Assembly (NCBI GenBank): GCA_959602365.1
Contig: CAUGSS010000026.1
Coordinates: 1-36,428, forward strand
Reading direction: 5' to 3'
From: an uncultured Eubacteriales bacterium
GTDB taxonomy: Bacteria > Bacillota > Clostridia > Oscillospirales > Oscillospiraceae
Length of the DNA: 36,428 nt
Of the stretch, positions 25,287-34,300 are shown in pieces (the stretch's first letter is position 1; the number at the start of each line of letters is the position of its first letter). The notes beneath the pieces were generated by a model. The model worked only from the letters and a program-made list of their open reading frames with translations. It was not told the DNA's origin and searched no databases. Made by a program: the position numbers and the translations under genes.

Positions 25287-26174
25287 TTGCTCTGGTTTGG
25301 CCCGCATCACCTGTTCCAGCAGAGACAAAAACTGCCGCAGGGTAGGATTGAGCGATTCACTGGAGTAGACCGCTCCAAAGGAGAGAGGGGAAAAGTCGGG
25401 CAGCGGGAGATAACAAAGGCCGGGCATACGCACAGAGGGAAAGTCCGGCATCACCGCGAAGGCATAGCCCGACTCCACCAGCGTATAGAGAATCTCCAGG
25501 TTGTCACAGAACAGCATCTGGTCCGGACTTTTTCCGGAGACAATCTGACTCTGAATGGAGAACAGGGCGGGGGGATAGATGGGATGGGGACAGGTGGCGA
25601 TGCGTCCGCCGGTGCGCAGCTGTTGGAGACTGAGCTGGTCATGGCGGGCCAAAGGATGGTCCTGGGCACAGAGGCAGACCAGCGGACAGCGGGCCAGCTC
25701 CCGATAGACCGCTTTGGCGGGAGCGGACTCCTGCAGGGAGAGCAGCACCTGGACGTCTCCCTCCTCCAGCAGGTTTTCCAGGGAGGAAAAGGGAATCAGG
25801 CGCAGAGAGGGCAGCAGGTTGGGCGTCTGCTGGCGCAGCTGGGCCAGCACCGGCTGCAGCAGCCGAAGTTCCACAAAGTTCCGGCAGCCGATGCCCAGCC
25901 GCTGGGGCATGGTCTCCTGACATTCCTTCATCCGGGCCTTGGAAATTCCGGTCAGCTTTAAAATGTCCATGGCGTAGGAGGTAAACAGGTGGCCGGGCTG
26001 GGTGAGCCGCACCATTTTGCTGGTCCGGTGAAACAGCTTGACCCCCAGCTCGTCCTCCAAAGTGTTGATCTGGTGGCTGACGGCGGGCTGGGTGATGCGC
26101 AGGTCCTCCGCCGCGCGGGAAAAATTCAAATAATTGGCCACGGCCAGAAAACATTCTAATTGTGTGGTATTCAT
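25284..26174 (-). CDS. LysR family transcriptional regulator, divergent from MarR/ABC exporter
   Basis: 296 residues. N-terminal winged helix-turn-helix (MNTTQLECFLAV, SFSRAAEDL-like NFSRAAEDLRITQPAVSHQ, GVKLFHRTSK) with the typical effector-binding domain behind. ATG 26174 is preceded by AAGGGGG at 7 bases. Its promoter (26242-26270) faces and overlaps that of the marR gene, so the two transcription units are linked. Targets are uncertain: it may act on itself, on the exporter operon, or elsewhere. It ends convergent with the CoA-transferase across a shared terminator. Confidence 0.93.
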   Translation of the reverse strand: MNTTQLECFLAVANYLNFSRAAEDLRITQPAVSHQINTLEDELGVKLFHRTSKMVRLTQPGHLFTSYAMDILKLTGISKARMKECQETMPQRLGIGCRNFVELRLLQPVLAQLRQQTPNLLPSLRLIPFSSLENLLEEGDVQVLLSLQESAPAKAVYRELARCPLVCLCAQDHPLARHDQLSLQQLRTGGRIATCPHPIYPPALFSIQSQIVSGKSPDQMLFCDNLEILYTLVESGYAFAVMPDFPSVRMPGLCYLPLPDFSPLSFGAVYSSESLNPTLRQFLSLLEQVMRAKPEQ

Positions 26175-26205
26175 ACAAAGGCCCCCTTGAAATCCGACTG
26201 CAATT

Positions 26206-26216
26206 TGTATCATACA
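26206..26216. repeat. Small palindrome TGTAT-C-ATACA in the LysR leader
   Basis: Perfect 5-bp arms around one base. It shares the TGTAT/ATACA half-sites of the larger palindrome at 26254-26270 and lies in the LysR 5' untranslated region. Possibly a second operator for the same regulator. Confidence 0.4.
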
Positions 26217-26241
26217 TATAACCAATAAAATTTCTTTATAG

Positions 26242-26270
26242 ATAATAGCATATTTGTATTTCACATACAA
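26242..26270 (-). promoter_or_regulatory. Sigma-A promoter of the second LysR gene
   Basis: Minus strand: -35 TTGTAT (26265-26270), 17-base spacer, -10 TATTAT (26242-26247). Its -35 is one arm of the palindrome at 26254-26270. Confidence 0.75.
26254..26270. promoter_or_regulatory. Palindromic operator TTGTAT-N5-ATACAA, probable MarR site
   Basis: Perfect 6-bp arms separated by TTCAC. It covers the -35 of both facing promoters, and its size and spacing suit a MarR dimer. Binding would block both the marR/ABC operon and the LysR gene. Confidence 0.65.
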
Positions 26271-26288
26271 GGATTGTTGTGTTATAAA
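26260..26288 (+). promoter_or_regulatory. Sigma-A promoter of the marR-ABC exporter operon
   Basis: -35 TTCACA (26260-26265), 17-base spacer, -10 TATAAA (26283-26288). The -35 lies inside the palindromic operator. Confidence 0.75.
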
Positions 26289-26342
26289 TAATAAGGCGCA
26301 AAACAATTCGTAGGTTAACCAGTACCGGAAGGGGGGAAGAAC

Positions 26343-26846
26343 ATGAGAGAGGACCGGCGGACCCTGGTCCTGGAGACCCGCCGCATTGGCATTCGGTTGG
26401 AGATATTAACCGATCAAATTATGGCTCAGAAAGGCCTGTCTGCGGCCCAGGGCCATATTCTTTTGTTTATTCTCAGCCGCGCCCGGGACGGCACCTCGCT
26501 GACCGAGATCCATCAGGAGTTCGGCTATTCCAAGGCGTCCCTGAGCGGTATCCTGAAACGGCTGCGCAAAAGCGGCTATGTTCGGGTAGAGCCCTGCCTG
26601 GAGGACAACCGGCGCAAGCTGCTGTTCTGCACGGAACAGGCGGTGGAGCTGGAGCAGTTTTTGGCCCACGCCATCACCGCCACCTGTGACCAGGCCTATC
26701 AGGGCTTTTCTGATGGGGAGCTGGCACAGCTGGACCGGCTCCAGAAAAAAGTGATGCGGAATCTGTCCATATCTGCGGACCCTCAAGCAAAAACCAGGAG
26801 GAGTGAACATTGTGAAGAAAGTCCTACAACAGTTGAAGCAGTATAA
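26343..26846 (+). CDS. MarR family transcriptional regulator of the ABC exporter operon
   Basis: 167 residues. The winged helix-turn-helix spans about 30-100: LSAAQGHILLFILSRA, then SLTEIHQEFGYSKASLSGILKRLRKSGYVRVEPCLEDNRRKLLF, with the D-x-R wing typical of MarR. Helices at both ends should form the dimer. ATG 26343 has a purine-rich GGAAGGGGGGAAG site. The last 35 bases overlap the first exporter gene, so regulator and exporter are one operon. MarR proteins usually repress and are released by small phenolic or drug-like ligands; here repression would act through the palindrome over its own promoter. The last 15 residues run past the normal fold end and may exist only because of the gene overlap. 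Confidence 0.92.
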   Translation: MREDRRTLVLETRRIGIRLEILTDQIMAQKGLSAAQGHILLFILSRARDGTSLTEIHQEFGYSKASLSGILKRLRKSGYVRVEPCLEDNRRKLLFCTEQAVELEQFLAHAITATCDQAYQGFSDGELAQLDRLQKKVMRNLSISADPQAKTRRSEHCEESPTTVEAV

Positions 26847-28551
26847 ACGGGACTCCCTGCTCTGTATCGGGCTGACAGCCCTGGAGGTCATCATGGAGAT
26901 CCTGCTGCCGTTCATTACTGCCATCATCATTGATCAGGGCCTGGAACAGAGCAACCTGCCGGTGGTCTACCGCTACGGCATTCTCATGGTTGTCATGGCC
27001 TTCCTGAGCCTGATCTTTGGCGCCCTGGCGGGCAAATTCGCCGCCAGCGCCTCGTCGGGCTTCGCCGCAAACCTGCGGGAGGCCATCTACGACCGGATCC
27101 AGACCTTTTCCTTTTCCAACATCGACAAGTTCAGCGTGCCCGGCCTGGTCACCCGGATGACCACCGACGTCACCAACGTGCAGATGGCCTTCATGATGGT
27201 GATCCGGGTGGCGGTCCGCTCCCCGCTGACGTTGGTTTTCAGCTATATCATGTGCCTGATTATCAATGTCCAGCTCAGCCTGACCTTCCTGATCGCCGTG
27301 GTGTTCCTGGTGGTGGTGATCGGCGCCATCATGCTGGCCACCCTGAAGATATTCGACCAGGTGTTCAAAAAGTATGACGATCTGAACGCCAGCGTCCAGG
27401 AGAATGTCTCCGCCATTCGGGTGGTCAAGGCCTTTGTCCGGGAGGACTATGAGAACAAGAAGTTCGCCAGGGCCTCCCAGAACCTGTACAATCTGTTTGT
27501 CAAGGCCGAGGGCCTGCTGGCTTTCAACAACCCGGCCATGATGGTGGCGGTCTATTTCTGCATCATTATGGTGTCCTGGCTGGGCGCCCACTTCATTGTG
27601 GGCGGCAGCCTGACCACCGGCGATCTGACCAGCCTGTTCAGCTACATCATGTCCCTGCTGATGAGCCTGATGATGCTGTCCATGGTGGTGGTCATGATCA
27701 GCATGTCCCTGGCCAGCATCCACCGGATTCGTGAGGTGCTCAATGAGATCCCCGACCTGAAGGATCCTGAGCAGCCCGTGGAAGAGGTGGCCGACGGCAG
27801 CATTGACTTCGACCACGTCAGCTTCTCCTACAAGCACGGCAGCGGCAAGGATGCCCTGACCGACATCGACCTGCATATCCACTCCGGCGAGACCATCGGG
27901 GTGATCGGCGGCACCGGCGCCGGCAAGAGCAGCCTGGTCAACCTGATCTGCCGCCTCTACGATGTGGACGAGGGCACGGTGAAGGTGGGCGGACTGGATG
28001 TGCGCCGGTATGATATGGAGGCGCTGCGCAACCAGGTGTCCGTGGTGCTCCAGAAGAACACTCTGTTCTCCGGCACCATTCTGGAGAACCTGCGCTGGGG
28101 CAACCCGGAGGCCACCGAGGAGGAGTGCGTGGAGGCCTGCAAGGCGGCCTGTGCCGACGAGTTCATTGACCGGATGCCCGACGGCTATCGCACCCGGATC
28201 GAGCGGGGCGGCTCCAACGTCTCCGGCGGCCAGAAGCAGCGGCTGTGCATCGCCAGGGCCCTGCTGAAGCGGCCCAAGGTGCTGATTCTGGACGACTCCA
28301 CCTCCGCGGTTGACACCGCCACTGATGCCAAGATCCGCGCCGCCTTTGCCCGGATCATCCCCGGCACCACCAAAATCATCATTGCCCAGCGCATTTCCAG
28401 CGTCCAGGACGCCGACCGCATCCTGGTGCTGGACAACGGCCGGGTGGACGCCTTTGACACCCATGAAAACCTGTTGAAGACCAACGCCATCTATCAGGAG
28501 ATCTACGAGTCCCAGATCAAGGGCGGCGGCGACTTCGACCAGCCTGCGTGA
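26812..28551 (+). CDS. ABC exporter half-transporter A, with degenerate ATP site (heterodimer partner)
   Basis: 579 residues: six membrane helices (about 15-310) then one ATPase domain. Walker A GGTGAGKS lies near 366-373, the signature VSGGQ near 471 and Walker B ILDD near 492-495. The catalytic Glu is replaced by Asp and the switch His by Gln (IIIAQRIS, about 526). This is the non-catalytic side seen in heterodimeric exporters of the LmrCD/TM287-288 type, which need the partner encoded just downstream. It probably exports lipophilic drugs or a lipid/peptide across the cytoplasmic membrane. Start GTG 26812 has AGGAGG at 10 bases; GTG 26803 sits almost on that site and is less likely. Confidence 0.92.
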   Translation: MKKVLQQLKQYKRDSLLCIGLTALEVIMEILLPFITAIIIDQGLEQSNLPVVYRYGILMVVMAFLSLIFGALAGKFAASASSGFAANLREAIYDRIQTFSFSNIDKFSVPGLVTRMTTDVTNVQMAFMMVIRVAVRSPLTLVFSYIMCLIINVQLSLTFLIAVVFLVVVIGAIMLATLKIFDQVFKKYDDLNASVQENVSAIRVVKAFVREDYENKKFARASQNLYNLFVKAEGLLAFNNPAMMVAVYFCIIMVSWLGAHFIVGGSLTTGDLTSLFSYIMSLLMSLMMLSMVVVMISMSLASIHRIREVLNEIPDLKDPEQPVEEVADGSIDFDHVSFSYKHGSGKDALTDIDLHIHSGETIGVIGGTGAGKSSLVNLICRLYDVDEGTVKVGGLDVRRYDMEALRNQVSVVLQKNTLFSGTILENLRWGNPEATEEECVEACKAACADEFIDRMPDGYRTRIERGGSNVSGGQKQRLCIARALLKRPKVLILDDSTSAVDTATDAKIRAAFARIIPGTTKIIIAQRISSVQDADRILVLDNGRVDAFDTHENLLKTNAIYQEIYESQIKGGGDFDQPA

Positions 28552-28568
28552 GAGGAGGACGGACCATT

Positions 28569-30452
28569 ATGAATCAGAAGAAACCCAAGGCCAGCTCCAT
28601 GGCGGTGCTCAAGCGAGTCATCTCCTATATGCTGCACAACTATAAATACCGCTTCATTCTGGTCGTCTGCTGTATCGTGGTGAGCGCGGTGGCCACCGTT
28701 ATCGGCGCCACCTTCCCTCAGAGCCTGGTGGATGACTACATCACCCCCATGCTGGCCAGCGGCTCCCAGGACTTCAGCGGACTGGCCCGGCAGATTGTTC
28801 AACTGATCTGCGTTATGTCGGTGGGCGTTGTGGCGGCCTTCGCCTATAACCGTATCATGATCACCGTCAGCCAGGGCACCATGCGCCGGCTGAGGGACGA
28901 CCTGTTCAGCAAGATGGAGGCCCTGCCCATCAAGTATTTCGACACCCATGCCCATGGTGACATCATGTCGGTGTATACCAACGACGTGGACACCCTGCGG
29001 CAGCTGCTCAGCCAGACCATTCCCCAGGTGATCAACTCCGGCATCAGCATGATTGCCACCCTGGTGACTATGATTGTGCTCAACCCGGCGCTGACCGTCA
29101 TCTCGGTGCTCACCGCCGTGGTGATGTTCCTGGTCACCGCCAACTTCTCCAAGCTGTCCGGCAAGTACTATGTCCGCCAGCAGCAAGACCTGGGCGCTGT
29201 GGACGGTTTCATCGAGGAGATGCTGGACGGCCAGAAGGTGGTCAAGGTGTTCTGCCACGAGGAGCAGGCCAAGGCCGACTTCCGCAAGGTCAACGACGAC
29301 CTGCGGGACAGCGCCAACATGGCCAACCGGTACGCCAACCTGCTGATGCCTGTCAACGGCAACATCGGATGGCTGAGCTATGCGCTGGTGGCCATTGTGG
29401 GCGCAATCCTGGGCATCAACGGCCTGGCCGGCGTCACCCTGGGCACCGTCATCACCTTTGTCGGCCTGAACAAGAGCTTTACCCAGCCCATCATCCAGGT
29501 GAGCCAGCAGGTCAACTTTGTGGTCACCGCGGCTGCCGGCGCCCAGCGGGTCTTCGACCTGATGGATCAGACGCCGGAGACCGACGAGGGCTATGTGGAG
29601 CTGGTGGACGCCCGGGAGGGGGCCGACGGCGAGATGGAGGAAGTGCCTGAGCGCACCAATGTCTGGGCCTGGAAGCACCCCCACCATGACGGCACCCTGA
29701 CCTATACCAAGCTCCAGGGCAGCGTGGTCTTTGACGACGTGGATTTCGGCTACGACGAAGGCAAACTGGTGCTGCACAACATCAGCCTGTGGGCCAAACC
29801 GGGCCAGAAGATCGCCTTTGTCGGGGCCACCGGCGCCGGCAAGACCACCATCACCAATCTGATCAACCGCTTCTACGACATCGCCGACGGCAAGATCCGC
29901 TACGACGGCATCAACATCAACAAGATCAAGAAGCCCGATCTGCGCCGCTCCCTGGGCATCGTGCTCCAGGATACCCACCTGTTTACCGGCACCGTCATGG
30001 AGAATATCCGCTACGGCAACCTGGACGCCAGCGATGAGGAGTGCATTGCCGCCGCCCAGCTGGCCAACGCCGACGGCTTTATCCGCCGCCTGCCTGACGG
30101 CTATCAGACCATGCTCACCGGGGACGGGGCCAACCTGTCCCAGGGCCAGCGGCAGCTGCTGGCCATCGCCCGGGCCGCCGTGGCCGATCCCCCGGTGCTG
30201 ATCCTGGACGAGGCCACCTCCTCCATCGACACCCGCACGGAGAAATTGGTGCAGGACGGCATGGACGCTCTGATGACCGGCCGCACCACCTTTGTCATCG
30301 CCCACCGGCTCTCCACGGTGCGCAACGCCGACTGCATCATGGTCATGGAGCAGGGCCGCATCATCGAGCGGGGCACCCATGACGAGCTGATTGCCAAGAA
30401 GGGCAAATACTATCAGCTCTACACCGGCAACTTCGCGGAAGAACCCGCCTGA
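28569..30452 (+). CDS. ABC exporter half-transporter B, with canonical Walker B (heterodimer partner)
   Basis: 627 residues: six membrane helices (about 20-330), then an insert of about 35 residues before the ATPase domain (EGADGEMEEVPERTNVWAW region). Walker A is GATGAGKT (about 419-426) and Walker B is ILDEAT with the catalytic Glu (about 548). The switch His is intact in IAHRLS (about 578). Its signature is LSQGQ instead of LSGGQ (about 523-527). The altered signature faces the altered Walker B of partner A, so one composite site is degenerate and the other canonical. ATG 28569 has GAGAGGAGGA upstream, 17 bases after the first half-transporter. A terminator follows at 30494, ending the marR-ABC-ABC operon. 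Confidence 0.93.
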   Translation: MNQKKPKASSMAVLKRVISYMLHNYKYRFILVVCCIVVSAVATVIGATFPQSLVDDYITPMLASGSQDFSGLARQIVQLICVMSVGVVAAFAYNRIMITVSQGTMRRLRDDLFSKMEALPIKYFDTHAHGDIMSVYTNDVDTLRQLLSQTIPQVINSGISMIATLVTMIVLNPALTVISVLTAVVMFLVTANFSKLSGKYYVRQQQDLGAVDGFIEEMLDGQKVVKVFCHEEQAKADFRKVNDDLRDSANMANRYANLLMPVNGNIGWLSYALVAIVGAILGINGLAGVTLGTVITFVGLNKSFTQPIIQVSQQVNFVVTAAAGAQRVFDLMDQTPETDEGYVELVDAREGADGEMEEVPERTNVWAWKHPHHDGTLTYTKLQGSVVFDDVDFGYDEGKLVLHNISLWAKPGQKIAFVGATGAGKTTITNLINRFYDIADGKIRYDGININKIKKPDLRRSLGIVLQDTHLFTGTVMENIRYGNLDASDEECIAAAQLANADGFIRRLPDGYQTMLTGDGANLSQGQRQLLAIARAAVADPPVLILDEATSSIDTRTEKLVQDGMDALMTGRTTFVIAHRLSTVRNADCIMVMEQGRIIERGTHDELIAKKGKYYQLYTGNFAEEPA

Positions 30453-30493
30453 GGCGTTTTGCCCGGCGCAGCTTCCCATTTCCTCATCAAAAA

Positions 30494-30532
30494 AAGGCCC
30501 TTCGGCATCGCTGCCGAAGGGCCTTGTCTTTT
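30494..30532 (+). terminator. Intrinsic terminator of the marR-ABC exporter operon
   Basis: 13-bp stem AAGGCCCTTCGGC (30494-30506) / GCCGAAGGGCCTT (30513-30525), loop ATCGCT, then GTCTTTTT. An A-run on the left allows action on the opposite strand too, where the Imm5-like gene ends. Confidence 0.92.
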
Positions 30533-30557
30533 TGCTTTGCTGTTGGCTTCAAACGCC

Positions 30558-31100
30558 TTATTGACATAGAAAAGCCGCCCAGCGGCCGCCCCAGGCGGGC
30601 ATACGCTCCTGCCAGAGAGACAGGCGCCGCTGATAGTCCCGGACCCGCGCCTCCACCGGCTCCCGGCAATGCTCCATTCCATGGAGCAGCACCAGCGCGG
30701 TCAGCTCATAGATGGGGTATCCCATGGCGTGCCCTCCGGTGTGAACCACACTGCAGGCCTGTCCCAACGCGTGACACAGGGCCCGCTCCGCCGGGTCCGG
30801 CAGCTCTTTGGCCAGGGCGTGACAGCGGAGGATCTCCCGCTGGGCCGACGGCATTTTGACATCCCCGGCGGCCCAGAGCCGGGCGGCGGTCAGGGCGCTC
30901 CTGGGCCGGGGCTCATCGGGGTGGCGGGTTTCCAGCGCCTGGACGGTCTCCTCCGCCAAATCCAGGGCCTACAGGATCAGAACCCGGCGGTCCTGCCGGG
31001 GGAGCAGCTGGGCCAGACCGTGCAGCAGGGGACTGTCCTTGGAAAACAGAATTTGATTCTTCCGCTTGGCCTTTTCCAATACCTGGTCCATCCAATCCAT
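30558..31100 (-). pseudogene. Imm5-like putative immunity protein, interrupted by an in-frame TAG
   Basis: One reading frame runs from ATG 31100 (preceded by GGGGAGGG at 8 bases) to TAA 30558, broken only by a TAG at 30969-30971 after residue 43. Before it stands QDRRVLIL, after it ALDLAEETVQALE; a tryptophan (TGG) would fit the helix, so a single G-to-A change explains it. The second part (RPRSALTAARLWAAGDV, HALGQACSVVHTGGHAMGYPIYELTALVL) matches the Imm5-like family as I recall it, small helical proteins annotated as putative immunity proteins against contact toxins. No cognate toxin gene is nearby. Everything else is intact, so this is a recent nonsense mutation, a read-through gene, or a sequencing error. 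Confidence 0.75.
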
Positions 31101-31228
31101 CTGCCGCACCCTCCCCGTGATGGCCGTGGCGTCTTTCCGTCTCCCGCAGATTCCGCCCTGGTGCCCGAATGTCACCATTATAGCCCCAGGCCGGTTCACG
31201 CGCAACCGGGGGAGAGGGGAAAAGTAGA

Positions 31229-31256
31229 TTGTTTTGCGGCGGGGAAATGATATAAT
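31229..31256 (+). promoter_or_regulatory. Promoter of the large FtsX-type permease operon
   Basis: -35 TTGTTT (31229-31234), 16-base spacer, perfect -10 TATAAT (31251-31256) extended by TGA (31248-31250). Confidence 0.7.
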
Positions 31257-31336
31257 GGTATCCGATATAAATGTCCAGAGCGTCCGGCCGTCGTGTCGTT
31301 GAGCCGGCGCACGGCCGCCGGAGAGACGAGAGAGGG

Positions 31337-34300
31337 ATGGAGCTTGTGATCATCAGAAACGGCGTATTATCCAGCCTGCGCGCCCGGGGCCGGGCGGTGC
31401 TGTTCACTCTGCTGATTTTCGGGGTGACCGTATCCCTGTCCCTGGGGTTGGGCATGTGGGCCTACTGTGCCCAGATGCTCCAGCGCTGCGATGAGAATTA
31501 CACCTCCATCGCCCTGGTGGAATATATGGGCACCGACTACCCGGAGGAGGACGCGGCGGACGGCTATGCCCGGGAGGCGTTCGGGGCGTTGGACGGGGAG
31601 GCCATTGCCGCTGTGGATGGGGTGCAGCTGTGGGAAAGAGCGGACCGCACCCTGGCCTCCCTGGAGGGCTACAGCCGGACCTACGGGGATATGCCCTATG
31701 AGGACATGGGGGTGCTGGTGGCCAGCGTGCTCTCCGAGCCCATCACGGAGGAGCGTTATGTCTACTACCAGGAGGACGAACTGCCCGACACCTATGTGGC
31801 CGAGCTCTATTCCGATGACGGCACGCTCCTGAGCGAGATGCGGGTTTATTCCGGCGCCGGGGAGCCGGACATCCTGCCCGTCTACTATTACCAGCTGCAG
31901 GACGGACGCTACAGGCACGCCGTGGTGGACTCCGTGAGCGGCGCCACCGAGCTGGAGTATCTGACGGAAGAGGAGCTGCCGGAGGCTTATATTGCCACAG
32001 TCATAACCGACGCGGAGACCAGCTGGAGGGTGCACTACGACGGCCCGGTAGATCCCACCGACCCGGCTCTGGAGCGGTATCGGTACGATCCGGCGGCGGA
32101 CGCCGTCTGCCGCCTGGAGCAGGTGGTGGTGGGCTATGACGGCCTGGTGGCCCGCACACTGTACACCTCTGAGCGGGAGCCCAGCCTGGTGACCATCACC
32201 TTTGAGGAGGCCGGCTTCCAGCCGGAGCCGGGCAAGTACTACCTGCTCCACGGCACCTTCTACGACTCTGAACTGCGGGGCGGCACCGGTTTCGGCCTCA
32301 CCGAGTTCTATGAGGGCTGCGACACCCCGCCCTGGCTGGAGGTTTCCGGCCCCGACGACCCGGCCGTGACGTCGGGGATCTTCGCGGAGTACGCCGAGCG
32401 CTACCGGATCGGGGACAACTACATCCGGCTGGAGGCCAGCGCTGACATTGCCAGTCTGGAACCCTTCCAGCAGGGGGCCCTCTCCCTGGCTGAGGGCCGC
32501 TTCCCCCAGGCCGGAGAGGCCGGCGTCTGCCTGCTCAGCGGCACCGCGGCCGACAAGATGGGGGTCGGCCTGGGGGATACCGTGCATGTCTTCCGGCTGG
32601 CCTCGGACGAGGCCGACCGCTTTGATCTCTCCGAGACCGGAGAGGAGAAGGAGCTCACCGTGGTGGGCATCACCAACCAGAGCATCGACTACGACGGCTG
32701 CGTCTGGGTGTCCGACGCGGAGGGGGGCTTCGGCGGCAGCCTCTACGGCTACCAGCTGGGCCGGGCGGTGCTGGACAACGCCCAGGGGCGGCAGGCCGTG
32801 GAGACCCTCCAGGCCATGATGCCCGATCAGGTGCGGGTCACCCTCTATGACCAGGGCTATTCCGCCGCCGCCCAGCCCCTGGAGACCCTGCGCACCACCG
32901 CCCTGGCCGTCACGCTGGCCGCCGCGGCCGGCGCCCTGGCGGTGCTGGTGCTCTTCGCCTTCCTGTTTGTGGGCCGCCAGCGGGAGACGGTGCAGATTCT
33001 CGCCTCTCTGGGTACCCCCAAGGGGAAAATTGCCCTCTGGCTGCTCTCCGGCGGCGCGCTGCTCTCCGGCGCTGCCGCCCTGCTGGGCGGGCTGGCCGGC
33101 GGGCTGCTGCTGGATCGGGTGATTGCCATGGCCCTGACGGCGGCCCAGGGGCTCTATACCACCGACCTGCGCTACAGCGAGGCGGCGGTGGGCCTGAGCC
33201 GGGCGCTGGATTACAGCCACGCCCCTCTGGTCTGGCCCGCTCTGGCCAGCGCCCTGCCGGTGTTCGTCCTGGCCCTGGCGCTGTGCCTGCTGTTTTTGGG
33301 CCAGGCCCGGCGGCAGGACCAGCCCAGACAGGGAAAACTCAAAGTGCGCACCCCCAGGGGCGGCACCTCCACGGCGGGCCGCGGGGTGCTCCGCTTTGCC
33401 GTCCGGAACATCCGCCGGGGCGGCATGCGCTCCGGCGTGGTGCCGGCCGCTGCCCTGGTGCTCTCCCTGCTGCTGGGGCTGCTGGGCTCCACCGCCCAGG
33501 GCTGGCAGCGGCAGCTGGACAGCGTCTGTGACAACACCCGGCTCTCCGCCCAGGCCACCAGCACCGACGGCCGGTACTTCTCCGGACTGATCCTCCCCGG
33601 GGAGACGGTGCGGCAGCTGAACGACTCCGGCCTGGTGGAGGGCCTGCATGTCTCCACGGGCTACCACTACTGGCTGGATGGGGAGATGCCCGACTTTGGG
33701 GATGGCAACTTCTCTCAGGCGACCCGGGAGGCCTGGATTGCCCGCCAGCCCAAGCTGGTCGCCCTGAACGGCCTGGACGCGGCGCCGGAGTTCTTCTATG
33801 CCGACCCGGAGGTGGAGTGGCTGGAGGGCTGGGACGAGTCCGCGCTCCAGAGCCAGGACTATCGGGCCTTTTACACCACCCAGAACGTGACGGATCTGGT
33901 GCAGGCGGAGGGGCCGGAGCGCTACCCCGCCCTGGTCAGCCGCTCTTTCCTGACCAGCCACGGCCTGAAGCTGGGGGACCAGCTCCAGGTGATGATGGAA
34001 TATACCATCGGCGGCAGCGGTTGGGAGGCCACCAGCTGGGCCGCCGTCGATCTGGAGATTGTGGGCGTCTTTCAGCCCCACAGCACCCAGGATCATATCT
34101 ATGTCCCCCTGGCCTTTGTCACCAATCCCGCGGACCTGTTGGGGGAGGAGAACCCCTTTGAGGGGCTGGCCATTCCCGAGATTTACCGCAGCATGGAGGA
34201 GGTGGCGGACTACTTCCGCTATATGACCCGCTACGGCACCTGCCGCTTTGCCCTCTCCTCCGCCCGGGACCTGGAGGCCCTGCGGGACTGGCTGGAGGAG

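Noticed and set aside
28503..30479. Minus-strand open frames of 500-660 codons antisense to groEL and to both ABC half-transporters
   Set aside because: Same shadow effect of strong third-position GC bias; the sense frames are full-length known families.
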